A stretch of 64,000 bases of DNA from Meconema thalassinum (taxonomy: Eukaryota; Arthropoda; Insecta; Orthoptera; Tettigoniidae). Under the pieces are notes generated by a model. It made no database searches. It was not told where the DNA came from and was given only the letters and a program-made list of their open reading frames with translations. Location of the stretch: NCBI GenBank assembly GCA_946902985.2, contig OX336388.2:1215734609-1215798608 (forward strand), in the 5' to 3' direction. The position numbers and the translations under genes are program-made. Numbering within the stretch: the stretch's first letter is position 1; the number at the start of each line of letters is the position of its first letter. Of this stretch, positions 20,879 to 33,964 are shown one piece after another.

Positions 20879-23800
20879 AATAGACAAACGTAATACAGTA
20901 AAAAGGGTATTTACAGATGAGGAACGCCTGAGAAGATCAGAGCGAATGAAGAGCTACTGGGCGACTCGGAAAGGAAACTTACTGAAGAAGAGGACCAAGA
21001 AATGATTGACTGAAGTGGTCCAATGAGGCCGTAAAAGCAGAAGAAGAAGGAGAAGAAGAAGAAGAAGAAGAAAAAATAAAGGACATAAAGATCGTCCGTT
21101 TAAGCTATTGCACAACGTTCTATCATGTTTGGTTTTTTAACTATCGTCTATTTTCAAAAACAAAACTTTCAAAAAAAATTGAAAATATAACGAGTGGTCC
21201 ATAGCAAAGCCCCCGTCAGCTCGAGTCCAACTACACCTCATTCGTGAATCTCCGACCACGGGTTCGGGAGTTATCGGCTCGCATTGGGAGTAGTGGTGGG
21301 GGGCAGAACTCTCACTACTCCCCTACTCTGTAGTTCAAAGAAATAAGAATATTGTAAATGTTACGTACGTGTTGAATAGGTTAATAAGAAGTTGATATAA
21401 TAGTTAATTGAGTAGAGACAGAATAAGTGGTAATGAGCCAGCTTGGTGTTCCTAGGTGAAACCCCACACAAGACATGGCATACACTTATAAAAATTGCTG
21501 AGTTATAATTCACGGGCCGTGAAAGCCAATATACCATCTTTTTGGAAGCCTTTATAGGGCAATGAAAGGCTGCTTGAGATTTTGCCTCTCGCAGTTAAGA
21601 AGCGCACGTGCGCTTCATAAGAAGGGAGATAGTGCACAGTTCGCTACTCTGGTGGGGGTCCGGGCGCGGACACCATGGGCCCGCTGATGAGCTAGCTTTG
21701 TGTTCATAGGCGAAATCCCACACAAGACATGCCATGAAACTAGACAAATTGTTTAGTTTTCGTTCACGTGCCGTGAAAGCCAAGAAGTAATGAATCCACT
21801 AGAATGGTTATGTAGAATCTCGTGTACTATGATCATTGATTTAGATCAATGGTCTTGAATTGAAAGTCAAATTAAAAAGGGAAGATATTTTGTGGAGTGG
21901 AACTAGATACAGCTAGACTGTTGATTAATTATGGTTTTACGTTATTTAATTGAGAGTACGAGTGTGTAACAGATAGATAACACTTAATAATGTCAAGGCA
22001 AAGTGTAAAATTATGTAGTTATTATATTTCGACGAATTTGAGTAATGGTAACGGACCAAAACCCACAGCACACATGATTCACATGGAATGGCTTTAAGGT
22101 AGTGAAATTTACTATTAAAATTACTGTTTTATAATTCTATGTCAACCTTTTGCATTAAATGGAAGTGTTGTCATGAAATGAATGAAAGTGACACCCTAGT
22201 TAACGTTAATGAAACTATGACTTAATAGAACGATAATTAAATTACAATGGAAATAGAAATAACCTGAACAATCGAATGGAGTTGAATCATAATAAGGAAA
22301 TACTATAAATATTTCAGAAACTGCATTCATGTAAATAGACAAATGTATAAATGAGTATAAAGTTTATGAATTGATAGTGGACGTCCACAATTTGAAATAA
22401 GCAACTAATTAGAAGGAGATCAAGAAGCTTAATATTTTTTATTATATTTTTCTTCTTAAAATGCACCTCCTCAAAATAGACTTAGGAGAGGTGACCTCAT
22501 GAAACTGTGAAATAATCGTAAATGCAATGGAAACATATGAAGTTTACTTGGGTCTAAGGCTAGGACACGAGAGAATTTTTGTCCACATCATAATACTTTG
22601 AACATTTAGCTTTCATTTTTGCACTTCAAGAATTACATTAGTGTAATCTCCGAGTGTAGGAAGAGGATTTTATTTGTATTATCTGTATATGTGTGACAGA
22701 AATAAATTAGTGGATGTTTTTATCTTATTTATCTATCTGCGGTATCTATATCGTTTTTGGTAGATTTTATTTTCATTTTGGCTTAAACGATTATCGAAAT
22801 AATTTCGAGGTTCACCTATCCGAAGCCAATTCCAACTCACACCCTGGGATTATTTGGATCTCGTCCACCCGGATATTTTGCGATGTTATACCGAACTTAT
22901 TTCGAGCGTTCAAGATTTGTATTTCATGTTGTTCCGATTTCTCACTGCGAATTGCGATAATTAGCCGGCCATCCAACCCAAGGCCGAGTTATCGGCCACA
23001 ACAGTATATTTTTCTACAACTAGGCACTGCTGACCATTCTATCACGACAAAATTACTATACTGCACAACATAAAATTATCGTAAACCGTTAAAATTTTAA
23101 AATTACCACATTTATTTATAATTATTATCGTCGATCACATATTAAATTATAGATAAATTCTTCGTTTTCCTAATCTGTCGCAGCCACAGAATTTTGCGTA
23201 GTAACGTATCTAACATTCGTGGCATTACTCTAATGATCTTATTATATAATACGTTAAGGTGTATGTTTCACAAAACTCAAGCTCCTAAACCAGAGGGAGT
23301 TAGAAGGTGTGGTTTATACCAAAATCTTCCTAATCGTCTCAATACAACAGGAAAAATCTTGCAATTCTTGAAAAGTCAACGGAAATATATTTATTTGTTT
23401 ATAAAGTGTTTTTAAACAAATAAACCAGACGATAGTCCCTGGCAGAACTGTGTCGCGTAAAGCCGCATAGCACTAGAGCCGGGCGGGTAGTCTGTACACA
23501 TGGGATGCACACAACCCATTATGCGAGAGTTCTCGCACGGGTCCGCTAATTTTCCTTATTATTGTTATGATTGCATCACACAGATACAGAATTTATCCCA
23601 AACTTGAAATAAACTATTTCTTCACTGCAGTACATCATCATTATAGATCATTTCATACAAAGTTTATATTATTGTATCAGTAGGGTATATCGCATACAAC
23701 ATACTAAAACTACTGAAATATAAGACAGGCTCATGAGGACAGCTGCCATCTTGTCGTGTGGCAGATACAGTTCAGCTCTTTTAAGCCAGTCATACATAAT

Positions 23801-24619
23801 AATATTATAATATTAAATTATAATAAATAACGGATCACGACCTTCAGGATAGCTTAAACCACCCTAGGCTTGATAATCTGAATTGGTGGGTCTTAAGCTA
23901 TTGATTATAATGGTTGCATAATTCACACGGCCACCATCCTGAAATGGCAAGGCCGATGACCTTGAAGTTTGGGTGAAAGACGCGTCCTATATAAAGGTAT
24001 GTTGTCACCAAATTTGGTAGAGATCGGATGATTAGTTTAGCCGTAATTTGAGTTTTTAGTAACATGTAGGCCCTATGCTTCTATGATGCTGGTTTTCCTT
24101 TATAAATCAAGAAAGTTTGCCGATAATCATCAATCATCAATTAAAATTCATATTTATGGTCCATATATTAAGCAATTCAGGGTCTGAAGGGAAGCTGAAA
24201 TAAGCGAATACATTTAATTATGCGTACAAAGTGATATCCAGCACTGCATCTTAAAAGTAAACCAATGATATCCCCACTCCAAATATTTATCACCTACAGC
24301 AATAAATCTTACACATATCCTAATGTTATCCCCTTCCCTTCCATATTTAGTAAATTCATTTTTGGTGGCTAGGGACTTCCGGGTCTCAGCCCTGTGTACT
24401 TGAGTAGGTCTATGTGTTGAACTTGTCTGATAACTTAAATTTCTGTGATGACTGCAGTAGTGTGTATAGCTGCATTGGTGGTTGTTAATTCATTTAAGGG
24501 GCTTGTGACATCTTGGTCATCAGCACGGTGTAGTTGGGTGTGGGTTGAACTTGTCTGATAACCTGTATTGATGTTATGATTGTAGTAGTGTGTAACTTTA
24601 TTAGGGACAGGGATGAGGT

Positions 24620-24790
24620 GGGTGCCTCGGGACTTGAACTAAGGTGCTATCCCGGCATTTGCCTGGGGGGAGTGTGGAAAATCCTGGGGGATAAACCACA
24701 CTCGGGATAGCAGCAGTCAGCGCCGGGATTCGACCTGCGATATCCGAGCGTGCAGCATGATTTAACGAGCACGGCTACGCCGCTGGATGC
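24620..24790 (-). mobile_element. Second tRNA-like SINE family, probable
   Basis: On the minus strand GGCGTAGCCGTGCTCG is followed by GGTCGAATCCCGGCG, similar in spacing and sequence to the A and B boxes of a tRNA. A body with ATCCCGAGTGTGGTTTATCC follows. I see no second copy or clear target duplication, so this is weaker than the main SINE calls. Confidence 0.5.
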
Positions 24791-26599
24791 CAGCTGTATT
24801 GGGGAAATGTATGTAATAAAGTCTGTGTATTTTAGGTCATATATTTTAATTCATACCCGTGAAAAGATAGCCTGTTCCCTTTTTCAAACCTCTGACTGCA
24901 ATTGTAAGCAGCGCAAGATATAACCATTTTCGTTATATAATTTCACATTCAGCCTCTTACATAAAGGAAAATGCGTATTTTACATATTTGTAATATATTA
25001 TACTGCAAAAATGGGCTCTTTTATCGATAATTATTAAGTATAATCTTTACGCTCGCGCTGACAACTTGGGCATAGGCGCCATTTTATACCAACATCAGCT
25101 GATCTTATTCTGGCCCCATGTTCCGCTGGCCAAGGCCTCTCTATCCTATTGTATGCTCGAAGCTCTGTACTATAAGAAAACACGTTTATACTTTATACGT
25201 TTATATATTTTAGAGTCAATATGTTGTTAAGAGACAGTTATTGTATTAGTCAATATGAGTCATATTGAATATTTTAGAATATTTACAGACTTTGCCCAGT
25301 ACCAGAACTGCAATATTATTACGCTCTGATAACCCAAAGTACTGCCGGAAGGACGCGTCCTGCTGGAAGGCCAGTTCAAACATTTGCCATAAGGGTCCAA
25401 AGTCCTGCTGGAAGGACGCACCGCTGTGTACAAAAGTACTTCCGGAAGGTCCTTCTAGCAGGACGAGTGACTGTACGCTCTATCATTAAACACTGCCAGT
25501 TGGATCGCCTCCCTCCTGGCTACTTTAAACTGCCTACTCGTTGAACACCCAGAGGCGTACTAGATAAATATGAATTCACTGCTAGGTCGCAGCACCAACC
25601 TACTGTGATTGGCGCGGATTTTTTTAAAGGGGAAGGTACCCAAAACGATAGATCCTTAAGTTTGCAGGCTGGCTTAATATAGAGATTAACGGACGTGAAT
25701 GCATTACAATAAGTTAGTAGTTTTGTTATTCAATCATCATAAAGTATATAATATTGATTTTGACACTTACTGGCTAATTATCAATATAAAAGAAAACAAA
25801 CACTACATGGTGGTAGAGGTGGTTTTAGGGATGAGGACAAAGAGTTATAAATATACCCATACATTTAGGAGAAAGTAGGCTATATATTCTTTGCTGAACA
25901 TCTTGTTTATTTATCCAAATGTATCCTTATTTATTTTCATCCTCGTTCAATATATTCATCATTATTATAATTTCCATATTTATCACTATTATTCATATAT
26001 ATTAGAATATTGGACTCAAGAGAAGAAAGATCGACACTCCAGAAGGATGAAGGAAATTTGGAAACAAAGGAAATGGAATACAATGGACAACAGCCAAAAT
26101 TGATTCATCGTACCCTCCAAATGGGTTATTCGAAAGAAGAAGAATATTTCATTATTTCCAATATCACACTACACGCTTAATCAATCATTCACATAATAAT
26201 ATGGCATCGTTTTGGAAAATCAAATTATAATAACAATTTCGGTTCCCTTTTTCTCTAACTTGGCACATCTTGTTTGACCAGCACAGATTTAACAGTTAAA
26301 GTTTGATACAGTGGGTTATTTGTTATTGATGCTGTTGTTTTATTTACGAACTTGGAACAGCATGGTCGTCCAGGGGTTATAATTGGAGGTATGTTCATTT
26401 TTTTCGGACAACCTGTGTTACTGTGGCTTACTTGCAACTGAAACTGGGATTGAGAAGAAGGGCCACGGCCACCTCCTTCCAAATTATAACCCAAATACAA
26501 CTTCACGCACAAGTACAGAAATGTCTCCAGACAATCAGACAAATTTCTTACACACCTTTATAAATGAGGTTGATGACCACGATATCGCAAGCCTCTAAA

Positions 26600-26600
<1 letters not shown>

Positions 26601-26649
<49 letters not shown>

Positions 26650-26690
26650 TAAGGGGCCTAACATCTAGGTTATCGGCCGCTTCTAAATGA
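26601..26690 (+). repeat. (GTT)n microsatellite joined to SINE-like tail
   Basis: About 16 GTT units (26601-26650) run into TTTAAGGGGCCTAACATCTA and GGTTATCGGCC. The same tail, again after GTT units, is the small insertion in the BEL LTR at about 61632-61668, so the pair is a mobile 3' end. Confidence 0.75.
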
Positions 26691-27317
26691 AACAACAACA
26701 AAATACGTCAATGAAATACCACTGCCAAGTTATTTTGTTTTCTTAACAAATACTGTACGTCGAATACCTCCCGTAACGATAGGCCATACGCCTTGGCACA
26801 AACCGTGTAATTAGGTGCTGTTTGCAACTAAAATTAACTAACCATAAAATGAAAACGTAAATTTTAGTGTCATTGCAATGTGGTATTTGTGACCAAAATA
26901 AGTATAGTAGATTCTTACCTCATCCTAATAAAACCGCAATGTAATTTAGCTATACTAAGCCATACACAAGCCATTCACTCGTCGCTGATTGAATTGGCCA
27001 TGGTCTTCTCCTTCAGGCACGCCTGTCCACAGGTGCTGTACCCGTTGGTATGTTATTTCTATATTTTTTCAAATTATTGAGCTTATTACATCATTTAGTA
27101 GTCCAGCAGTAAATCAATTTATTTTGAATGGAGGACGTGGACACATTTATGTACCTGTCACTAACTAGTTAAATTGTTAGGAACGCAAATAATCAGTTTG
27201 TTAATTTAATTTTAGACTTCATTAAATAGCACTTACATATTACAGGATGATTCAAAAGTGATGGTTCATTTATGAAAAAAAAATAGGCTTATGAGATCAC
27301 CTTTTGTCCGTGTGTGT

Positions 27318-27511
27318 CCCTAATACAATCTAAATGGCCAAAACTATTTCAATAAAACTCGGTACGTAGGCTACATACTACTACCAAGTCCGACCTCTAC
27401 CGTCTTTCGACTTTCCCTAATACAATCTAAATGGCCAAAACTATTTCAATAAAACTCGGTACGTATGCTACATACTACTACCACGTCCGACCTCTACCGT
27501 CTTTCAAATGT
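27318..27511. repeat. Two-copy tandem duplication, period 97 bp
   Basis: The unit starting 'ccctaatacaatctaaatgg' at 27318 is repeated at 27415 with only a few differences. Confidence 0.9.
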
Positions 27512-28189
27512 TGATACGTTTCACCAATTCAACATGGCGGCCACGTGGAATCATTCACTGGCATTCTATATCTCCACAACGGTAACAGATATCACCCTGA
27601 AATTCTGTACAGAAATAAAGGGTAATACCTATGTGACTTTCAAAAACTTGTTTAGTGCAAAACGAACATGGCCGCCAAGTAACGTTGAAACATTTTAATG
27701 GATCGTTCACTCGATTCAACGACCCGAACGCAGTGAAACTTGGTACGGTTAATGTGTATACACATTTTAATGCACTGGCATCTAATTTAATTCAATTGTT
27801 TACATAGCCTCAAGATGGAGGCTTGCGAAATTTTAGAATTATGTTTTCATTTCTTGTGTCCTAATCATGTGATCGGAGTGAAAGTTTGAAAAATGAACCT
27901 ACGTAATAATCTTCATCCAATGGTACATAACTCTATGGCGTATATATATAACAATCCTACATGGCGACCATTTGAAATATGTAGACGGTTCTCAACATCT
28001 ACGAATCTATTACAGCAATCAAAGTGAAGTTGTGTATATTGATAGAGACTATTAATATAAATTCACCTATTGGACTTTCAATAACCTCGTGAGCACAATA
28101 CCAACATGGAGGCCAATTGAAGTTAAAACATTTAAATTAAATTTATTCGCGATTTAATCATCAGAGCGCATTGACAACTGGTACCGTAC

Positions 28190-29681
28190 TGTATGGGTTC
28201 TCCTGATGGGAGTGAGTTGGGCGTACAAATGTAATGGGTTCTTCACCTGAAGTACCGTGGTGAAACCACTATAAGCTTTAATTTGTTGGGCGCCACCGAG
28301 TTCAACCCCATTGAACTGCGGTATAAAATACCTGAACCATTCACCATAATACCTCGGCATGAAGACTCTTCTTTCTCAGCTCGTAGGGAAACTTTAATCT
28401 TCCAACCAGAATGATATTTACTAAGAGCGGATAGGGTCGTCTTATAGTTAATTCTAAAAATTAGGAGGAAACACGCAGAATGAAATTAAGGAAGTTACTT
28501 TAATGGCATTAATAATAATAACACAAATTATATTGAACATAGTAAAGGAAGATTTACTGAAGTTACTTTTGACAATATAGCGTGAAGCAAGCGAAGACGA
28601 AGTCATGAAGTTAAAATTATTACAAAAGCTATGAATTTACATTTAATGTGCCCAAATCAAGATCTAAAATTGTGAAACAGAGAAATACGTAATTTTGTCG
28701 ATTGCGCTCACCCAGGCTGATATATTCAGATTTGCTTTGCATTTTACAAAGCACTGCTGCCGTATGTTGCTGGATACTGCCGCCATCTCGATCTTGTTGA
28801 TGAAGTATTTTATGATTAATTTGAGTTGATATAGTGATGAAGACCTAGCTTCTAGAATCACTTTAATAATGTTAGCCCAATGCACGATTATCATTATTTG
28901 TACGACTGAACAGAATATGTCCTGACATACTTCCAACTTGTAAACACGAACTACTGCTGATAATATTCAAATGTAATGGTAATTCAGAATCAGACGAAGG
29001 AATCTATCGAAGGAAAATATCGAAGGAATGAATTCTTGAGTCCAGGGTAAGGTGTTATAAAACCTTTCTACTCCCTCACCCCAGCACCTTACTTCCACGA
29101 GCTCCAACCAATCAAACTCTTTCTTCAGATCGAAGTCATCCCTCCCTCAACGATCCGCAATGATGCTTAGCTGCCATTCGTCCTTTAATAGCGTACTCTG
29201 GATTCTGAGAAACGGATGTCTCGTAGCTAAATAAGGAGTGTTTATGTCGTTGTGTGGCAAGATTTCCTTGTCTTCGATGGACTTGACCTCTCTTGAACCA
29301 ATTTCTGAGAAATGCTACTCAGGTCGCGTCAGTTCCTTGTCTCCCAATATTCTTGAAAAATCTCCTGCTGTAAGCGCGCAGTCCAGTATATCCTCAGTTG
29401 AGACATATTTCCCCACATCCTATCTGACTGAGAATGCTACGTTTTAACTTGCTTCGCCATCCCGTTCAAATTATTATATGTATGAGTTTTAAATCTTCCC
29501 TTTTAAATCAATTACTTATATAAACATAATAAACACTTCTTCTTTTTCATAAACAACAGATATAATAATAATAAAAATAATAATAATAATATAGTTATAA
29601 ACGAAATAGTGTGGGTGGCTATAATATTCCCCACGAAATTAATAATAATACTAATTCTACCTTAATTTTGAAGGTATTACA
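28190..29681 (-). repeat. 3' LTR of the gypsy-like element
   Basis: The 1,492-bp repeat is highly similar to 52112-53626 and has TG...CA ends (minus strand TGTAATACCTTC at its start). Open frames in it (28664-28936, 29238-29447) have counterparts in the other LTR and are not genes. Confidence 0.85.
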
Positions 29682-30967
29682 TACGCCCCAGTTGATCGTA
29701 CCGTTTTACAAAAAAAAATGCTAGGATCACCTACAAGACCCATCCTTAAAAAAACACAATTAACACAATATATACAAGAAGGGGAGCAGTGGGGTTTCTA
29801 CTTCACTCGACGCCGCTGTGCCCAACTAACCAACATGGCCTCCGCGCGAAGTTGAAACATTTAAATAGACTTTTCTCTCAAAACCATAGTCGGAGTTTCA
29901 CGAATGAGGTGTCGCAGGACTTGAGGTGACGCCCCCTTTGCAATGGACTACTCGTTATATTTAAAATAAAAATATTGATTTTTTTTGTTTTCTAAAGTAT
30001 GTGATAGTTTGAAAACCAAACATGATAGAATTTTTGCAATGACTTAAACGAACGGTCTCAATGATCTTTATTTTTTATAATGAAACTTTTTTTTAAACAG
30101 TCCAATTTTTAAATTCCTATATTTCGGAAACTAGGAATTCTGCAAAAATGTTTATTTGACATATATGAATGGCCCTGACCCCCTCTACTGCCAAGTCTCT
30201 AAGGCAAAAACTGTGCAATAGCGGGGTAGTGGTGGTTTAAATACCCCCCCCCCCCCCGACAACTACTCCCAATGCGAGCCGATATCTCCCGAACCCATGG
30301 TCGGAGTTTCACGAATGAGGTGTCGTTGGACTCGAGCTGACGGGGGCTTTGCTATGGATGAATCATTATATTAAAAAAAAACTGGAAACTCGATTTTGGG
30401 CTAAACAAGTGCTTTTTGTGATTTTTGCTGATATCTCACGAACCAATAAGACTAGAGACTTGTATGAGGTGTCATTTTTTCTTCGCGTTGCCCTCTTGCC
30501 GAGAATGCCTGTGTCGAGTAGGATCAAAAACCCATTCTGGGGTAAAAATGTGATTTTAGACTTTTTGTTATATCTCGTGAACCAATGCTGCTAGGGACGT
30601 GTACGAGGACTCATAGGACTCGGGGTGACGCCCCCTTTCGAATGTGGTAGTTATTATTTTCCAAAAAGAAAATCACAAAGGGCCTAACGCCATACATGTT
30701 GAAAAAAAATGTTTAACTGTTTTTCAATTTTAAATGAAGCGTGGTTGTCAAGACAGACGATACCATTGGCATTTGTGTTAACGAGCCTTTTGCCACTTAT
30801 GGTAGCGGTATCCCAATAGAACAATGAATATTTTGGCAGGACGGTGGGACGGTTTACGACGGTTCTTTTTCCGATATTTATTATGGCGAATGGATGAACG
30901 CTAATACTCCAAAACGCGTGAAGCCTGTTAGGATTGTTTACCCCTAAAGGGGTTCTTTAACCTGTTA

Positions 30968-31465
30968 TTAAACGGTTATCAGTGACATGGCTCTTTGGCA
31001 TTCATGCATGTTCATAGGCCAGCGGACAGTTTTAGGATATGAAGCTATAACGTTCGATTGACCAAGCAATTTGTATGAAGGCAAGACATGAGCGTTAATG
31101 CAAATGATAATTCTGTGATGAGATAGATTTAGGATGAAACGCAAGCTGTGAATGGTTAAATGAAATGTATGATTTAATACTTGTAGCTGGTAGCCTGCTA
31201 GCAAGCCCCCATGTGTTTTGTCACTTGAAGGCTGAAAATGTGTTAAGGGTGCTAGGATTTTTTTTACCCTGAAGGGGATCTTTGACGTTTTAGTCAATGG
31301 TGATGAGCGAGGCCGCTCTCTGACACAGCAGACGGTTGTAGGATATGACCAAGTGATTCTTGGACGTGGTGAAAGTATGTGGTTAACTTGGTCATGTATT
31401 GAGGATGACCGCTTGCTAATGATTATTATTATTATTATTATTACAGTAAAGTGTTTAAGACACAC
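30968..31465 (-). CDS. Doubtful ORF in the Polinton B TIR, preserved in both arms
   Basis: A 165-codon frame begins with a microsatellite-encoded Ile run (ATT units) and continues VNHILSPRPRITWSYPTTVC. The mirror frame at 46784-47269 (161 codons) is also open with about the same sequence apart from the Ile run. It is transcribed outward, unlike the neighbouring genes. Composition is not convincing and it spans TIR tandem blocks. I recognise no domain, and it may be open by chance. Confidence 0.2.
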   Translation of the reverse strand: MCLKHFTVIIIIIIIISKRSSSIHDQVNHILSPRPRITWSYPTTVCCVRERPRSSPLTKTSKIPFRVKKILAPLTHFQPSSDKTHGGLLAGYQLQVLNHTFHLTIHSLRFILNLSHHRIIICINAHVLPSYKLLGQSNVIASYPKTVRWPMNMHECQRAMSLITV

Positions 31466-31740
31466 ACGTTTCGATTGCTAACACACATAGTCCTGCTCGC
31501 TGGAGACTGAATACTGTACCTAGCCAGAGGCCTTGTGAGAGCTGTTGCTGCTGCTGATAAGGCAATAATGTCTACGTGGGCAGGAAGTGCAGTGTCAGGT
31601 TATTTGCCTGGTGGTGGCTTGCAGGTGTGGCGTTTAAACAGAGACCGCCATGTTGGTTCCTAGACAGTGGTACTAGCGATTTTGGTTCTGTATTAAAAAC
31701 ATGAAACTTGTATAAGGTACAGGAATCTTATGCTTAAGGA

Positions 31741-32345
31741 ATGTGGGGAGGCGTGGGAACACGTGCGAGACAGACAACATTTCAAGGTCAAAACGCTCAG
31801 AAAATGCAACTCTCTCTGTTGCTAAGCAGACTGATAAGGATTATGTTAGTGATGCACTTGCCATTTTAGCAAACAGACGTGTACAGTGGAGCTCTGAACT
31901 GAACTTTGGAAGAAAAATCTTTTTCTTTTCGGTAAGCACCTATGAATAATTATTTTAATGATGTAATGCTATTTAACCTTAAATTTGTAGTTATTGATAA
32001 GGTAATTAATGTTTTTTTACTTGTTTGCAGATAACCGGTATACCTTACATGTCTGAGATAGAAGAAACCATTGCACTTTTGAGCCCACTAGAAGGAAACA
32101 GCAAGAAAGCAGTACAAGCCAAGGTGAGATTTATTTTTTAGTAACTTGTTTCATTTTTTGTTTGATATTTTATATTTTATTTTATAAAATGCATGTATTA
32201 ACCTGAATTTAGGTATTTATAGCGGTTTATTTTATTTATTTTTTTGAAACTTGGAAAGAAAAGCCTTACCGCCCTAGCAGTCGTTGAAAGACCGAGACGC
32301 ACTACAGCGAAACCATTGCCAAAGTGTGAACTATTTAAAAATCAT
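31741..32345 (+). other. Putative spliced leader exons upstream of IAP, left arm
   Basis: Exon 1 ends at 31931 before GTAAGC and its frame reads KQTDKDYVSDALAILANRR. Exon 2 is 32031-32123, bounded by TTTGCAG and GTGAGA (ITGIPYMSEIEETIALLSPL). Exon 3 is about 32250-32345, ending before GTAAGC. In this arm the exon 3 acceptor reads GA where the right arm has AG, so splicing may be lost. The layout matches the leader upstream of pPolB in Polinton A (16470-16871). The exons may encode an N-terminal segment or form a shared leader; splicing itself is inferred. Confidence 0.5.
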
Positions 32346-32655
32346 GTAAGCCTAACATAAAAGCTATTCCATGTTGGATTTTCTAAAAACAAACATTTAA
32401 ATTTAATTTATGGGCGGTTACCTATGGACTCAACGAATATCCACATGTTTGAACATGATAATCTGAACAAAATGACATGCCGGTGCCATTCATTCATTCA
32501 TTTTTGTTTATACTGTATATTGGTTAAAGGGGGATGTAAATGACTGTAGCTTTATAAAATAAGTACATGGGTTACTGTTAGTGCCAACATAGAGTTTATT
32601 TTTAATGGTGTTTTGATATATTAATGCCAATTAACGTTAACGTTTTATTTACAAG

Positions 32656-32689
<34 letters not shown>

Positions 32690-32839
32690 GTGATTGGTTA
32701 TTTTGTTTGCTTTTTGGTGTCGTCATGCGCCATTAACATAATGAACAGACAGTGAACAAGCATACATTATACTTTAAAGTAATCTGTGCTCTTGTGCAAC
32801 GTTAATAACTTACAATAAGAAAAAGTTTTATTGTAACGC
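32346..32839. other. Intron-like spacer, left arm
   Basis: AT-rich DNA with a (GATT)n run at about 32655-32690. No open frame of interest. The mirror at 45302-45899 has the matching but shorter (ATCA)n run. Confidence 0.6.
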
Positions 32840-33859
32840 ATGGCTTTAGTACCATATGCATCAAGTGAGCAAGTCGGTTTTCCACGTGGATTAAATTCAA
32901 AATCACAAAACGAACGTTGGTTAACATTTGAATCCTGGCCTGTAGGCTTTTTGTCGGCACATAAACTTGTGGAGCTGGCTTCTATTACTTGAACCGAGAA
33001 GATGTTGTGCGCAGTGTGTTTTGTCGTATTGAACTTTCACACTGGGAAGAAGGGGATGATCCCTTTAGAGACCATTTGCGATGGTCTCCTTGTTGTCCTT
33101 ACGTGCTTGGAAAACAAGTGGGTAACATACCAGTGTATCCATTTTACCGAACCACAAGACCATTGGCCTCTACTTACGTTGCTGAAACACAAATAAATAA
33201 TAATAATAATGTATTACCAGCCAACGGTAGTGTCGATAGATGTTGTCCATATGACATAGACAGTGTTGAATTGGCATGTGCTTTTGAAAAATTGGGAGTT
33301 TGCAAGACTAAAGCGCTAGCACACCCAGAGTACTGGTCTGTTGAAAAACGTTTAGAATCTTATAGCAACGTTTGGCCATTAATACTAAAACACATTACAA
33401 AACAGCTAAGTGAAGCTGGATTTTTTTATACTGGTGAAGGGGATAAAACAATATGTTTTCATTGTAGATTTTCTTTAAAGGATTGGCAAATGACTGATGA
33501 CCCTTTTGTGGAACACGCTCGTTGGTTACCTAACTGTAGATACATGGTGTTGCTTAAAGGTCAGGAATTTGTGAACACTATTCGTAAAGAAAACGTAATT
33601 GCAGCACAAGACATAAAAGTGCCTTTAGAGCTAGAAAACGCGGAGCAAATACATGAGGCTGAAAAAAAAAGACTTGTCTCACGAACAGATACAAAAGTGT
33701 GACCAACAATTATGGGTAATTTGTTATCAAGATGAACTAGGTGTTGTATTTTTGCCTTGTGGACACATGATAGCATGTGTCAAGTGTGCATTAGCGCTTA
33801 GCACTTGTGCTACATGCAGAAAATTAGTATCTGCTACAGTTAGGGTATTTCTTGCATAA
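32840..33859 (+). pseudogene. Inhibitor of apoptosis with two BIR domains and a RING, left-arm copy
   Basis: ATG 32840 opens MALVPYASSEQVGFPRGLN and NERWLTFESWPVGF. A shift near 32960 passes to the 32989-33702 frame. BIR1 continues EDVVRSVFCRIELSHWEEGD; its first zinc cysteine is Ser here. BIR2 is complete: KRLESYSNVWP, TICFHCRFSLKDWQ, DPFVEHARWLPNCRYM. A second shift near 33690 leads to a RING (VFLPCGHMIACVKCALALS, CATCRK) ending at 33859; the RING's first cysteine position is Trp (LWVICYQDE). Intact proteins of this build bind caspases and act as E3 ligases. The domain order resembles insect and baculovirus IAPs, so capture from a host or virus is likely. Inactive as it stands. Confidence 0.85.
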
Positions 33860-33964
33860 ATAGTATAATTCATTAGCAATGCATAGTGCAAAATACCTAA
33901 TTGCACAATATTATTACAAGCTGTTTAAGAGTGTATGCTTTTATTTTGTTTATAGACTACTACA

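Larger units (their letters stand above)
1..21327. mobile_element. Polinton A: decayed Maverick/adintovirus-like endogenous virus (left end outside window)
   Basis: Between inverted repeats (1-3050 against 17010-18000) lie the core Polinton genes: retroviral-type integrase, FtsK/A32-like ATPase, adenain-type protease, penton, double-jelly-roll capsid protein and protein-primed PolB. It also has accessory genes (BIR, phospholipase A2 and exonuclease-like). The internal region fits the usual 15-20 kb. The right terminus at 21327 is inferred because the sequence there, read on the minus strand, begins AGTAGGGGAGTAG, nearly the terminus of Polinton B; 21328-21333 (ctgtag) would then be its 6-bp target duplication. 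The left terminus lies upstream of base 1, so that duplication cannot be tested. At least seven genes carry stops or frameshifts, so the copy is a fossil. It was hit later by a foldback (244-2282), a LINE (about 18917-21068) and a SINE. Confidence 0.85.
17010..21327. repeat. Right TIR of Polinton A grading into a ~430-bp satellite-like array
   Basis: 17010-17995 mirrors the left TIR. From there to 21327 the terminal part is repeated. Landmarks such as 'cttgaaatttattt', 'tttatgtcaaaca', 'gttctatcatgtttggtttt' and 'cgtcagctcgagtcc' recur at intervals near 430 bp (for example about 17615, 18309 with a degenerate unit between, and 18738). The array is split by the LINE at about 18917-21068 and resumes until 21327. 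The same units make up the ends of Polinton B. I infer that the TIR itself grew as a tandem array. Confidence 0.65.
21334..28189. other. Repeat-rich non-coding DNA, no gene recognised
   Basis: Two related blocks around 21434-21530 and 21687-21785 share 'ccacacaagacat' and end 'cgtgccgtgaaagccaa'. Around 25330-25470 a TCCTGCTGGAAGGAC-type word recurs several times, partly inverted. Near 26000-26100 a frame (ERMKEIW-like) resembles a LINE 3' end only weakly. 27795-27970 matches 63395-63570 as a dispersed repeat. SINE pieces and a tandem duplication are listed separately. The remainder is AT-rich and unremarkable to my reading. Confidence 0.5.
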
